DNA from: an uncultured Luminiphilus sp.
GTDB lineage: Bacteria > Pseudomonadota > Gammaproteobacteria > Pseudomonadales > Halieaceae
NCBI GenBank assembly: GCA_943840615.1
Contig: CALSVI010000012.1
Span: forward strand, 1-64,000
Length of the DNA stretch: 64,000 nt
Direction of reading: 5' to 3'
Within the stretch, counting starts at the first letter, position 1. Every line of letters begins with the position of its first letter. Shown piece after piece: positions 45,239 to 54,421 of this stretch. The translations under genes were made by a program, and so were the position numbers. The notes beneath the pieces are model-generated. The model had not been told where the DNA came from. It worked only from the letters and a program-made list of their open reading frames with translations, and did no database searches.

Positions 45239-46402
45239 TCACGCGGTATAGACCTCGCTGAAGACGCGATCGAACACCTCAAGCTCTTCTATCCGCCCCA
45301 TGCTGACGCGGGAATAGGTCTCGTAGCCGTCATAAATACCCCGGATCCTGACATTGCGGGCCGCCATCTCCGCCTTGAACGCATCGGCATTGCGATCGAT
45401 ATTGGCGTACACGAAGCTCGCTTGTGAAGGCAACGGTTCGATCCCGTGGCGGCGGAAGGTGGCGGTGACCATCTCGCGGCCCTGCAGGATCTTGTCGCGC
45501 GAGAAGGCGATAAAGTCCTCATCCAGGTAGCTGTGGTAGGCAGCGTAAAGGCCTACCCCGTTGGGCCAGGCCATCACATGATCTTTGGCTACGCTCACAA
45601 TATCGGGGTGGCCCATACCGTATCCCACCCGCAGACCCGCCATACCAAAAATTTTCGAGAACGTTCGCGTCACGAGGATATTTTCGCCGCTCCTCACCAG
45701 ATCGACCATCGAGGAGTCATCGGGCTTGTCTGTGAGTTCGTTGTAAGCCTCGTCGATCATCACCGGCGCTTTGCGACTGACTTCTCGGCAAAAGCTGCGC
45801 AGCTCGTCACCTTCAATGGCCATGCCCGTCGGATTGTTGGGGTTGCAGAGATAGACGAGGCTCACGGAGTCATCTACCGCCCGCGCCATCGCCTCGAGGT
45901 CAATTGCCATGTCCTGACGCAGAGGCACTCGAAGCACTTCAACGCCCAGCTTTTCGGCATAGTTGAGGTGGTCGGAATAAGTGAGTGAAGGCGCTATTAC
46001 CTTGCCGCGTTTGCCAAAGGCCATCATCGCTGCCTGCAGACCTTCGTTGGATCCTGACGCCAGAAACACCTGCTTGCGATCCAGCTGATGACGCGCCATG
46101 AAGAGCCCCATAAGCGCTTCCTCAATGGCACCGGGATAGTAAGCGGTCTTGGGTAACATTTTCGCCACCTCGGCAAGGGCTTTGGGGCTGGGGCCATAAG
46201 GGTTTTCGTTAAACATCAGGCGTATCTCGCCCGGCGGTATCTCTACTTGTCCGAAGATACTGGGCGTGAACGCCGCGCCTGCGGCACCAAGGAGCATGCC
46301 CTGCAGCACTTTGCGACGATCAATTGCTGGCATCCCTGCCGGTTGGCCGGTCATCAACGCGGTCGCTGATCGTAACTGTTCAGCTGTGAGGTGTTGCGAC
46401 AT
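45239..46402 (-). CDS. Tat-exported PLP aminotransferase, HisC-like
   Basis: A fold-type I aminotransferase of about 387 residues with a twin-arginine signal (DRRKVLQGMLLGAAGAAF), unusual for an enzyme normally in the cytosol. The catalytic Lys is in FSKIFGMAGLRVGYG, and the PLP-phosphate and ring contacts are in YLCNPNNPTG and MIDEAYNEL. NENPYGPSP is the HisC/histidinol-phosphate aminotransferase signature. The start at 46402 has AATAGGAGGGAG before it. The export signal argues against a role in histidine synthesis. It may act on a periplasmic amino donor. A methyltransferase gene lies just upstream. Confidence 0.88.
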   Translation of the reverse strand: MSQHLTAEQLRSATALMTGQPAGMPAIDRRKVLQGMLLGAAGAAFTPSIFGQVEIPPGEIRLMFNENPYGPSPKALAEVAKMLPKTAYYPGAIEEALMGLFMARHQLDRKQVFLASGSNEGLQAAMMAFGKRGKVIAPSLTYSDHLNYAEKLGVEVLRVPLRQDMAIDLEAMARAVDDSVSLVYLCNPNNPTGMAIEGDELRSFCREVSRKAPVMIDEAYNELTDKPDDSSMVDLVRSGENILVTRTFSKIFGMAGLRVGYGMGHPDIVSVAKDHVMAWPNGVGLYAAYHSYLDEDFIAFSRDKILQGREMVTATFRRHGIEPLPSQASFVYANIDRNADAFKAEMAARNVRIRGIYDGYETYSRVSMGRIEELEVFDRVFSEVYTA

Positions 46403-46440
46403 TTTCTCCCTCCTATTGGTATTACCCGGTGGCCGGCTGG

Positions 46441-47115
46441 CTATCGGTCGTCTTCTTTTAGGCATGCGTGCAGCGCTTCCAGTACCACCATCTTGCAGAC
46501 CGATCCCTCAGAATGCACGTAAGGCTCTTCACGCAGCACATGCAACCGTGCTCGACCAGATGCCACGAATTGATCGAGCATGGAAGGGAACTCCGTCTCT
46601 TGCCAATACTCCTCGCGCACCGTGCAACACACAACGCCGCCGTGACGCGTCACCCGAATGAGCTCTTTCAGCGCATCGGGCACAACATGCGCCGAGGTAA
46701 AAGTCCCCACGCAGGTGACGCCGTCGTAAGTGCCCGAATCGATCGGCAGCAGCGCGTTCATATTCATTTGCTCGAGGCGACGATAGACCGCCTTTTTAGC
46801 TGCCTCAGCCAACATCGCCTTGGAATAGTCGATACCCTCGACGTGTGCAAACCCCCCCTGAGCCAACGCCACCCCCACCAATCCCGTGCCACAGCCGGCA
46901 TCAAGCACTTTCGCACCATCCGGATCCAGATACTGTTTTAGCCAGTACAGCGTGCGCTCGGGTCCGCTATAGCCCCAGCTTTCCTTCACGTCCTGATCGT
47001 AGTGTACGGCCCAGTCTTCATACAGCGCCATTAACTCGTCGGTCGATCGGGTATTGAGAACCTGTTCGTGGATGGCTGTCTTTTTACCCACTTTTTTCCC
47101 TCTCGCTTCGACCAA
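46441..47115 (-). CDS. Class I SAM-dependent methyltransferase
   Basis: A 224-residue methyltransferase with the SAM-binding motif VLDAGCGTGLVGVALAQ, acidic strand-end residue HVEGIDYSKAML, and ELIRVTRHGGVVC later. The WAVHYDQDVKESWGYSGPE start resembles WBSCR27-like small-molecule methyltransferases. It is first on the strand, with the aminotransferase 38 bases behind, so they may share an operon. The homocysteine methyltransferase gene diverges from it. Substrate unknown. Confidence 0.85.
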   Translation of the reverse strand: MVEARGKKVGKKTAIHEQVLNTRSTDELMALYEDWAVHYDQDVKESWGYSGPERTLYWLKQYLDPDGAKVLDAGCGTGLVGVALAQGGFAHVEGIDYSKAMLAEAAKKAVYRRLEQMNMNALLPIDSGTYDGVTCVGTFTSAHVVPDALKELIRVTRHGGVVCCTVREEYWQETEFPSMLDQFVASGRARLHVLREEPYVHSEGSVCKMVVLEALHACLKEDDR

Positions 47116-47189
47116 CGCCGCTACATCATTGGCGAATTCGCCTTATCATACTCGCCTCGTTAAAAGGGTACTCATTAGGACGTTGTGTC

Positions 47190-48206
47190 ATGCATAACAC
47201 CGTTGCTCAAATCATTGCAGAGAAAGGCTGGTGCGTAGCCGACGGTGCCACGGGCTCCAATTTCTTTGACCGAGGCCTTGAAGCCGGTTACCCCCCCGAT
47301 CTCTGGTGTGTTGAGCGGCCGGAAGAGGTGCTTCGGCTTCACAGCGCCTTTCTAAAGGCCGGTGCTGACATCATTTTGACCAATAGCTTCGGTGCCAACG
47401 CTCCGCGGCTGAAGCTGCACAAGGCAGAGAATCGCGTCGGCGAGCTCAACACCGCCGCCGCCGAGTTGGCGCGTACGGCGACCCAGCAACATTATGACGA
47501 CACGGGCCGACGCACCGTTGTGGCGGGCTCTATCGGGCCCACAGGTGAGCTCTTCGAGCCCATGGGGTCGCTCAATCACGAACAAACCGTTGCTATTTTT
47601 ACCGTGCAAGCTGTTGCGCTGGCCGAGGGTGGTGCCGAGGTGATTTGGATCGAAACCATGTCCTCAACCGAGGAGGTGGCCGCCGCGGCAGAAGCCGGCC
47701 GCGCGACGGGCTTACCCGTTTGCGCCACCCTGACATTTGATACTGCGCGGCGTTCGATGATGGGCATTACGCCAGCAGATTATGCCCAATTCGCCACACA
47801 AATTGGTCTCGATATGGCCGGCTCGAACTGCGGTGTTGGCCCCGCCGAACTGATGGATTCCACCCAAGGGCTGATTGCGACGGGCATCGACATCCCGATC
47901 GTTGCCAAAGGTAACTGCGGCATCCCGCAGTATGTCGATGGCGCGATTCATTTCCACGGTAGCCCCGAACTGATGGCGCAATACGCACTGTTCGCGCGTG
48001 ATGCGGGAGCCACCATTATTGGCGGTTGCTGCGGCACAACGCCTGAGCACATCGCGGCCATGGTGAGGGCCCTCAATACCAGCGCCCCGAGGCGACTGGA
48101 TAGCCAAGCCATGTCTGCAGCGTTGGGAGAGCCTTGGGCGGCTTTGGCGGCGAACGAGCGGAGCACTGACGGCGGAAAAAGACGATCGCGCCGGCGAAAG
48201 CTCTAA
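47190..48206 (+). CDS. Betaine/homocysteine S-methyltransferase family protein
   Basis: A 338-residue zinc-dependent homocysteine methyltransferase. DGATGSNFFDRG opens the barrel, and the zinc ligands are the Cys in GSNCGVGP and the Cys pair in GGCCGTTPEHI. The bacterial betaine-homocysteine methyltransferase group is the closest match (ILTNSFGANAPRLKLH). It would pass a methyl group from glycine betaine or a sulfonium (DMSP, S-methylmethionine) to homocysteine, giving methionine. The choline-type operon and DMSP-like demethylase in this window suit such donors. The exact donor is inferred. Confidence 0.85.
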   Translation: MHNTVAQIIAEKGWCVADGATGSNFFDRGLEAGYPPDLWCVERPEEVLRLHSAFLKAGADIILTNSFGANAPRLKLHKAENRVGELNTAAAELARTATQQHYDDTGRRTVVAGSIGPTGELFEPMGSLNHEQTVAIFTVQAVALAEGGAEVIWIETMSSTEEVAAAAEAGRATGLPVCATLTFDTARRSMMGITPADYAQFATQIGLDMAGSNCGVGPAELMDSTQGLIATGIDIPIVAKGNCGIPQYVDGAIHFHGSPELMAQYALFARDAGATIIGGCCGTTPEHIAAMVRALNTSAPRRLDSQAMSAALGEPWAALAANERSTDGGKRRSRRRKL

Positions 48207-48253
48207 TATGATACGGGCGATGTAGCAGCCCCTTATCGGCTCCGTGCGCAGGT

Positions 48254-50224
48254 TTAGATTGGCGCACCCTCCTCCCGCAGCAAGGTTTCAAGGGGTTCGA
48301 GGTGTGAGTGATAGTGCTTCCAGAGGTTCAGGGCGTCGCGATAAATAGGCTGTCTGACCTGCTCAGAACTGGCTGTGCGCACCGCGCGATCCTTCTCGTA
48401 GTAGCGCAGACACGCCGCTTCAAAATCCAGCTTGGCATGGGAGAGCAACTGCTTCACCTGAGTATCGAGGTCTTCCACAACGTCCTCGTACTGGACGGTG
48501 AGTAAACCTCTCGGGAAGACACTGTGCCAGTGATCCATCAAACGCAGATAATCAGCGTAGTAACGACCGATATCCTCCAGCGAGTAGGTAAACTCTTGGC
48601 CCCGCGCGAACAACTGCTTGAAGTTGGCGAAACACGCCGCCATGGGATGGCGCCGCGCATCGATAATGGTGGCGTTGGGCAGGATGGTCTTGATCAGTGC
48701 CACGTGCTCCCAATTGTTGGGTAGCTTGTCGATGAACCGCGACTTGCCAGTGCGATAGCCCGCCGCCAAATCAAGGTACTGCTGCCCCATGGCCACACGC
48801 TCTTCAACCCTGAGCTTATTCAGGATATGGGGATAAAGCGGTTCATCAGCACGAGCTCTTCCGGCGACCATCTCACCGATGATTCTGCCGATAAAGGGCA
48901 GTTCAGCCGTGGCCTCGACCTGCGAATGGCTCGCCAATATTTGCTCCAGCAATGTCGAGCCTGCTCTGGGCAAACCGATCACAAAGATCGCCTCATCGGA
49001 AGGGTGCCCGTCACCGTCCCAGAGGTTAGCACCGCACTGCGTAATCAGTCGGTCTACCCTCGCGCTGGTCTTCTCGGCGTCATAACCGCTCATCTGGCGC
49101 TTGATGGCGTTGCCCTCGGCATACGCGGCAAAGGACGGGTCGTAGTCCTCCCTGTCTTCCAATGCCTTGCCCACTGCAAACGCCAGATGGGTCTTGTCTT
49201 CACTGGGTCGCGTCAGCCCGGCGAGCGCTGATTGCATGCTCGCCAGCCGGGCATCGTCAAATCGAAACGTTTTGAGGTTAGCCAGACTCCAGTAGGCCTC
49301 CCCGGCCGAGGGCTCCGCCTCGATGGCGCGCAGATACACCGCGATCGCTTCCTCGCCCTTGCCGCCGTAGCGCAGCGAATGCCCATAACTGGTCAGGATG
49401 CGCTCGTTATCCGGCGCCTGCTCCAGTACTTTGGCGAACTCACCATGCGCCGTATCGAATCGCCCGGCCATGGACAGCGTGGTGGCAAACTGCACCTGAT
49501 GCGCCAAGTTGTTGGGTTGTGCTGTTCTGAGCTGTTCGTTTTCCGCTAGCGCCTCGTCAAAACGCTGATGCCGCGCGAGCGCCGTCACGTAATTAGCCCG
49601 CGCCACATGAAACTCCGGCGCCAGCTCGAGGCAGCGCTCGAGCAGCAATATCGCCTCACCAATGGTGCCTATTGATATACCCACCTCTGCCAACAACCGA
49701 ATGGCGTCAACATCATGGGGGCGCCGTTTGAGGTACTCGCGGCAAATGCCCTCGGCAACGCCGAGTCGACCTTGACCCACCAGCTCAAGGGCTTTGCGCA
49801 GCAATGGGTCGAGCTCCTTGTTGCCCATCGCTTGCCGGTAGGCCTCCGCAGCACCGACATCATCCCCCTCAGCCGCGCGCACTTCATAAAGGTCCCGCCA
49901 TGCTGAGATCATCTTGGGGCTCAAGGTAACAGCTTGCTCCATCGCCCGGCGCGCCTCGCTGAGACGGCCCAGCCCCTTGAGCGCCAGGCCCAATTCTTGG
50001 TGCGCAATCTCCAAGCCAGGGTCCACGCTAAGGGTACGGCGCAGCAATGGCTCGGCCTCGGCGTCATCTCCCGAGCGCCGCAGTGCAAATCCATGCAGCA
50101 TCACCAGGCGGGGGTCATCGGGATCCTGCCGCCGGGCCTCAGCACACAAATCTTTCGCACGCTCCGGGTCCTGATTTCGCAAGGCGTCGCTGGCTTGCGC
50201 GAAAAGTGTCTCGACAGATGACAT
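48254..50224 (-). CDS. TPR-sulfotransferase fusion
   Basis: The N-terminal 400 residues are tetratricopeptide repeats (about ten, with AEARRQDPDDPRLVMLHGFAL and SAWRDLYEVRAAEGDD as examples). The C-terminal 250 are a sulfotransferase domain: FVIGLPRAGSTLLEQILASH is the PAPS 5'-phosphosulfate loop, and a 3'-phosphate site segment comes later (IIDARRHPMAACFANFKQ). Start MSSVETLFAQASDAL at 50224; the longer track frame lacks support. Such fusions are common in marine bacteria and may sulfate surface glycans or small molecules. A TonB receptor gene precedes it, separated by a terminator. Confidence 0.88.
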   Translation of the reverse strand: MSSVETLFAQASDALRNQDPERAKDLCAEARRQDPDDPRLVMLHGFALRRSGDDAEAEPLLRRTLSVDPGLEIAHQELGLALKGLGRLSEARRAMEQAVTLSPKMISAWRDLYEVRAAEGDDVGAAEAYRQAMGNKELDPLLRKALELVGQGRLGVAEGICREYLKRRPHDVDAIRLLAEVGISIGTIGEAILLLERCLELAPEFHVARANYVTALARHQRFDEALAENEQLRTAQPNNLAHQVQFATTLSMAGRFDTAHGEFAKVLEQAPDNERILTSYGHSLRYGGKGEEAIAVYLRAIEAEPSAGEAYWSLANLKTFRFDDARLASMQSALAGLTRPSEDKTHLAFAVGKALEDREDYDPSFAAYAEGNAIKRQMSGYDAEKTSARVDRLITQCGANLWDGDGHPSDEAIFVIGLPRAGSTLLEQILASHSQVEATAELPFIGRIIGEMVAGRARADEPLYPHILNKLRVEERVAMGQQYLDLAAGYRTGKSRFIDKLPNNWEHVALIKTILPNATIIDARRHPMAACFANFKQLFARGQEFTYSLEDIGRYYADYLRLMDHWHSVFPRGLLTVQYEDVVEDLDTQVKQLLSHAKLDFEAACLRYYEKDRAVRTASSEQVRQPIYRDALNLWKHYHSHLEPLETLLREEGAPI

Positions 50225-50301
50225 GGTCAGGTCAGTGCACTCGTGTTGCGGGCAGGGTGTGACAAAACATCGTGAGTATGGAGTCCGGACCCCATCAAAG
50301 C

Positions 50302-50326
50302 AAAGGGCGCCCAAGAGGCGCCCTTT
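50302..50326. terminator. Hairpin terminator after the TonB receptor
   Basis: AAAGGGCGCC-CAAGA-GGCGCCCTTT gives a perfect 10-base stem with a 5-base loop. The receptor stop lies 24 bases upstream on the minus strand. The run after the stem is short (TTTG). Confidence 0.7.
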
Positions 50327-50349
50327 CCATTGTCACCTGAGCTTAACGA

Positions 50350-52773
50350 TCAGAATCGCTGCTGCCATCGGAAACCGATTGTGCGGGGTTGGTTGATGGT
50401 CACGCGCTGATCCCAGTTCACGTCGTTGATCCAGATGTCACCGCGCTCATCCGTCAGATTTTGCACATAGAGCTCTGCCGTCCAATTGCTGCGCTCCAGG
50501 CCGAATGAGGCATTCACCACATCGTAAGAGCCCTGCAACTGCCGGAAACCACCGAACAGATCGTTGTAAGAATCACCCGTGTACATATAAGCCGCCTGAG
50601 CAAACCACTCGTTGGCAAAGGTATAGCGGGTAGAAAGATTCCACTTCAATTCCGGAACGCGCGGGAGTCGCGAGCCCGCCGCTGCATCAGGTTCTGGACT
50701 GCTCGCCGAACGACGATAATCTTCCGACAACGTAGAGTCGAGGAAACTTGCTGCGCCGCTCAGCGTCCAGTTATCAGTAATCATCGAGGTAAAGTCGAAC
50801 TCAACGCCATTACTCTCAGCGTTACCGACGTTAAAGGTCAACGTGATCGGCGAAATGGAGGTGTCCAATCGCGACAGCTGGAAATCATCCCACTCCTGCC
50901 AGAACGCCGCCGCGTTCAAGCGCAGCCGGCCGTCAAACAGCGTTGACTTAAAGCCGAGCTCATAAGCCGTCAGGATGTCAGACTCAAACGCACAACCGAT
51001 ATTGACGTTGCCCTGACCACCCAAACCGTCCGGGATACGCGTCTCACAGAAGCGGTTCAGGCCACCCGGTCGGTAACCCTCACCCCATGTGGTGTAGAGC
51101 ATGATGTCATCGGTCACGCTCCACTCCAGGCTGGCCCGGTAGACCTCGTCCTTGCTCGTGACCGTGCGGGCTGTAGATGCACAATCCGCACCGTAGTTAC
51201 TCGCGGGGCGATCACCTTGTGGCCCGAAGCCACCACAGGGCCAAAAGACCGTGCCTGAGAAGCCGTCCAGCGTACTGTCGTAGTCGAACTGGCGTGCACT
51301 CGCTGTAACCGTCAGGCGATCGGTGATATCAAAAGACACCTCACCAAAGATCGAGGTCTCTTCGTAGTCACGGCCAAAGTCGGTGGTCCAGTAGATATCT
51401 GGGGCATCAACCGCAGCTTGCGGCGTGTCGGCCAGGCCGAGCACGTGCCACTCGTTATCACTGGTGTTCTCTACCTCGACGCTGTAGTAACCCACCATGT
51501 AGCGGAAACGCTTCTCAGAATCAGACGTATAGCGTATTTCAAAGGTCGTGCGGTCCTGCTCGGAGTCGTTGGTGTACTGCTGGCGAGGATCGCCACAGGT
51601 GCCAAAGTAGCTCACGTAGCAGTTGTAGTAGGGCTCGACGAAACCAGATGCGATTTCCTGGTCGCTGTATAGCGAGTAGTCGCTGGCAACCTCGTACTCA
51701 CGATTCAGCAACGCGGCGGTCGCCATGAGCGTGCCTCCAAACAGCTCGCCTTCAATTTTGCCCGAGTACTGGCTCCACTTGTCGTCCATTGTCTCGGGAA
51801 GCAACAGCATGACCTGCAGGTCACCAACCGTGGGGTCGTGATCCCAGACGCCCTCGCGCTCGAGGTCCTGGAACATCGCACCGGCGGTAAAGGTCCACGA
51901 GTCGTTGAGATCGATGCGCAGCGCGGCACGACCACCAAAGGTTGTCGCCTCGTTAAAGTTCTCCTCGACCACATCCTCGTTAGTGACCGTGACGTCGGCC
52001 GCGATCGCTCGCAGCGGGCTGTCTTCCGGCAGACCGGCGCGGATGTTGCTGCGGCTGAAGGTGTGGCCGCCCAAGACGTTATCGATGTAACCGCCGTCGC
52101 GCTTGTAGAAGCCCATCATGCGCAAGGCAGAACGCTCACCCAGCGGGATGTTCATAAAACCCTCGGCGCGGTAACTCATATCACCACTCTTGGGCTGGCT
52201 ACCATCGAGGCTATATCCGCCGGAGAACTCACCGAGCTCGGGCTGATTGGTCATAATGCGAATCGCACCTGACTGCGCGTTGGCGCCGAAGGTGGTGCCC
52301 TGTGGGCCGGCCAGTACTTCAATCCGGTTGATGTCGTAAATATGCGGGTTAAGGTAGGCGCCCACCAGCGTCACGGGCTGCTCGTCCAGATACACCGCCA
52401 CCGCCGGGTTGGCGCCGAGCAAACTCTCACCACCGCTGGAAATACCGCGGATGTAGATGCTACCGGTACTTGGGCCCAAGGAGATAAAGCCGACGTTTGG
52501 AAGCATCATTAAATAATCTTCCATGTCGGTCACGTTCAGATCTGTAAGCTGGGCTTCACCCAACACCGACACGCTCATCGGGATATCCTGAACGCTCTCG
52601 GCACGACGGGTAGCCGTTACCAGTACCTCTTCTAGACTTTGTGATAATGCCGGAGCACTGATCGACATTGACCCCACCACACCACACGCGGCAGACACTG
52701 CTACGGCAAGTGGCCTGCGTACCTGTTGGCGTTGGAACAGTGGGGAAGAGAGTGGCTTATATTTTGTTTTCAT
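50350..52773 (-). CDS. TonB-dependent receptor
   Basis: An outer-membrane receptor of about 807 residues. A long signal is followed by EEVLVTATRRAESVQDIP, a TonB-box-like start, the plug (LPNVGFISLGPSTGSIYIRG, then VLAGPQGTTFGANAQSGAIRI) and a barrel ending in WQQRF. The first ATG of the preferred frame (52773) has AGAGGA upstream. The track frame adds 36 residues. It is the classical alpha/gammaproteobacterial type (IroN/CirA-like) that takes up siderophores, vitamin B12 or oligosaccharides. No substrate can be assigned. It stands alone, with the dehydratase cluster on the far side of a gap. Confidence 0.9.
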   Translation of the reverse strand: MKTKYKPLSSPLFQRQQVRRPLAVAVSAACGVVGSMSISAPALSQSLEEVLVTATRRAESVQDIPMSVSVLGEAQLTDLNVTDMEDYLMMLPNVGFISLGPSTGSIYIRGISSGGESLLGANPAVAVYLDEQPVTLVGAYLNPHIYDINRIEVLAGPQGTTFGANAQSGAIRIMTNQPELGEFSGGYSLDGSQPKSGDMSYRAEGFMNIPLGERSALRMMGFYKRDGGYIDNVLGGHTFSRSNIRAGLPEDSPLRAIAADVTVTNEDVVEENFNEATTFGGRAALRIDLNDSWTFTAGAMFQDLEREGVWDHDPTVGDLQVMLLLPETMDDKWSQYSGKIEGELFGGTLMATAALLNREYEVASDYSLYSDQEIASGFVEPYYNCYVSYFGTCGDPRQQYTNDSEQDRTTFEIRYTSDSEKRFRYMVGYYSVEVENTSDNEWHVLGLADTPQAAVDAPDIYWTTDFGRDYEETSIFGEVSFDITDRLTVTASARQFDYDSTLDGFSGTVFWPCGGFGPQGDRPASNYGADCASTARTVTSKDEVYRASLEWSVTDDIMLYTTWGEGYRPGGLNRFCETRIPDGLGGQGNVNIGCAFESDILTAYELGFKSTLFDGRLRLNAAAFWQEWDDFQLSRLDTSISPITLTFNVGNAESNGVEFDFTSMITDNWTLSGAASFLDSTLSEDYRRSASSPEPDAAAGSRLPRVPELKWNLSTRYTFANEWFAQAAYMYTGDSYNDLFGGFRQLQGSYDVVNASFGLERSNWTAELYVQNLTDERGDIWINDVNWDQRVTINQPRTIGFRWQQRF

Positions 52774-53212
52774 ATGCTGTTTTCCTCTTGGGCAAGCCCA
52801 GAAACAACTGCTTCGACTATGTTGAATTGCACCCCTCGCGAACCGGTCAACCAAAACGGACTTTTTCGCGCCGCAATCCATACGGTTTTAACCCAGAATG
52901 CAAGACAATCGCAAATGCAGCGGTGCTCCAATCAGCCGCGCCACCCAGAGGGCCATCCGGTGCAAACTGGGTAGTGCCGGCGTTTAAGCCTACCACCAAA
53001 CCAGCAGATGGCGTTGCAAGCGGCTGTTTTTTATAATAATTAGTTAAGTGATACCGCACCCTTTGCTTGAGACCGGCCCCTCGAAGACTGTTTCATGGGC
53101 AGAATTGCTGTCTGATATACAACCCATTCACCTTATCAATACAGACACGGGTTGCCTCGTTCGCTCACACCGGTGGTGCGGCCAACTTTCCAAGAGGCCA
53201 TCTGGACAAGCG
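52774..53212. other. Intergenic region, probably receptor promoter
   Basis: About 440 bases between the TonB receptor start and the end of the dehydratase gene. The open frames in it lack family resemblance or binding sites. A T-rich stretch (TTTTTTATAATAATTAGTTAAG on the plus strand around 53030) looks like promoter-type AT-rich DNA for the receptor. No repeat or RNA gene is seen. Confidence 0.4.
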
Positions 53213-54421
53213 TCAACGAACGGGGTCGGCCCCCATCTCGAGATGCAGTGCGGTCCCCGTCCACGGATTCTCTCGCGCGACTGACTCATTGAGTGACACC
53301 CCCAGCCCCGGCTCGGAAGACGGGATCACGTAGCCGTCCTGCCACTGCACTGGCTCAGTCAAGAGCTGCGCCTGAAATCCCCCCCATGTCTCAATGCCCT
53401 CGAGAATCAAGAAATTAGGCGAGCACGTTGCGAGCTGGATGTTGGCCGCGCCGACGATCGGCCCGCAGTAGAGGTGAGGTGCAATCTGCGCGTATTTCAC
53501 TTCGGCCAGTGCGGCAATTTTTTTGGCCTCCAGCAAACCACCAACTCGGCCCAGATTTAATTGCAAAATCGCGGCCGCGCCCTCCTCAAGTACCCGGGCA
53601 AATTCATACTTGGTGCACAGCCTTTCCCCCGTTGCGACAGGGATTGAAGTCGCGGTCGCCACCACTGCCATCTGCGCCGGATCTTCGGGTGGGACAGGCT
53701 CCTCAAACCAAAGCGGGTCGTAGGGCTCTAGTCGCTTAGCCAACCGGATGGCTCCCGCAGGGCAGAACTGGCCATGAGTGCCAAATAACAGATCGACGCC
53801 TCCGCCAACGGCCTCTCGAAGCGAGCGCATAAAGGCTTCCGAGCGGTCTAGCTCTTGGCCGGTGGGCATGCCCCCATCGAACACCGTATACGGTCCTGCG
53901 GGGTCAAATTTCAGTGCGGTGAAGCCCATCTCAACGTATTCGAGCGCGCGCTCAGCTGCCCGGGCTGGATTGGTATAAACGTGATCGGTGTCGTCCGCGT
54001 CAGGGTAAACATCACCCTCCCGAGGGTAGATATACGTATAACTGCGCAACTTTTCGTGGACTTGACCGCCCAACAGTTCGTATACCGGCTTGCCACACTC
54101 CTTACCAATGATGTCCCAACAAGCCATCTCTAAAGCAGATAGCACGCTCACCAGCGAAATGTCAGGGCGGAGGCTATATCCAGATCCGTAAACTCGGCGC
54201 CAGAGCGTCTCGATGTGAAAGGGATCGTGACCAATCAGATATCGTTCTGCCGTGTCCTTGAGCATCGTTTCAACCGTTTTCGCACCAAAAGTCGCGCAGT
54301 AAGCTTCGCCGTAACCCACTACGCCGGTATCGGTTACCAGCTTTATAAATATGAAATAGCGACCACCAAATCGAGGGGGCGGGTTAGCCACGACAAAGGT
54401 TTCGAATTCTTTGATGATCAT
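53213..54421 (-). CDS. Enolase-superfamily sugar-acid dehydratase (mandelate racemase/mannonate dehydratase-like)
   Basis: A 402-residue enzyme. The N-terminal capping domain starts MIIKEFETFVVANPPP. The barrel has the KFDP Lys region, the metal ligands in GTHGQFCPAG, WFEEPVPPED and ATGERL, and the catalytic His in IAPHLYCGPIVG. The layout is close to the mannonate/galactonate/gluconate-type dehydratases, which take water from a sugar acid to give a 2-keto-3-deoxy acid. Its ATG overlaps the TGA of the dehydrogenase gene (ATGA), so the two are co-translated. A substrate cannot be fixed from sequence. Confidence 0.87.
   Translation of the reverse strand: MIIKEFETFVVANPPPRFGGRYFIFIKLVTDTGVVGYGEAYCATFGAKTVETMLKDTAERYLIGHDPFHIETLWRRVYGSGYSLRPDISLVSVLSALEMACWDIIGKECGKPVYELLGGQVHEKLRSYTYIYPREGDVYPDADDTDHVYTNPARAAERALEYVEMGFTALKFDPAGPYTVFDGGMPTGQELDRSEAFMRSLREAVGGGVDLLFGTHGQFCPAGAIRLAKRLEPYDPLWFEEPVPPEDPAQMAVVATATSIPVATGERLCTKYEFARVLEEGAAAILQLNLGRVGGLLEAKKIAALAEVKYAQIAPHLYCGPIVGAANIQLATCSPNFLILEGIETWGGFQAQLLTEPVQWQDGYVIPSSEPGLGVSLNESVARENPWTGTALHLEMGADPVR

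Noticed and set aside
52847-53059. 70-aa minus-strand frame (MRYHLTNYYKKQPLAT...) as a small gene
   Set aside because: No good binding site, no recognisable domain and low-complexity content, so I treat the region as receptor leader.
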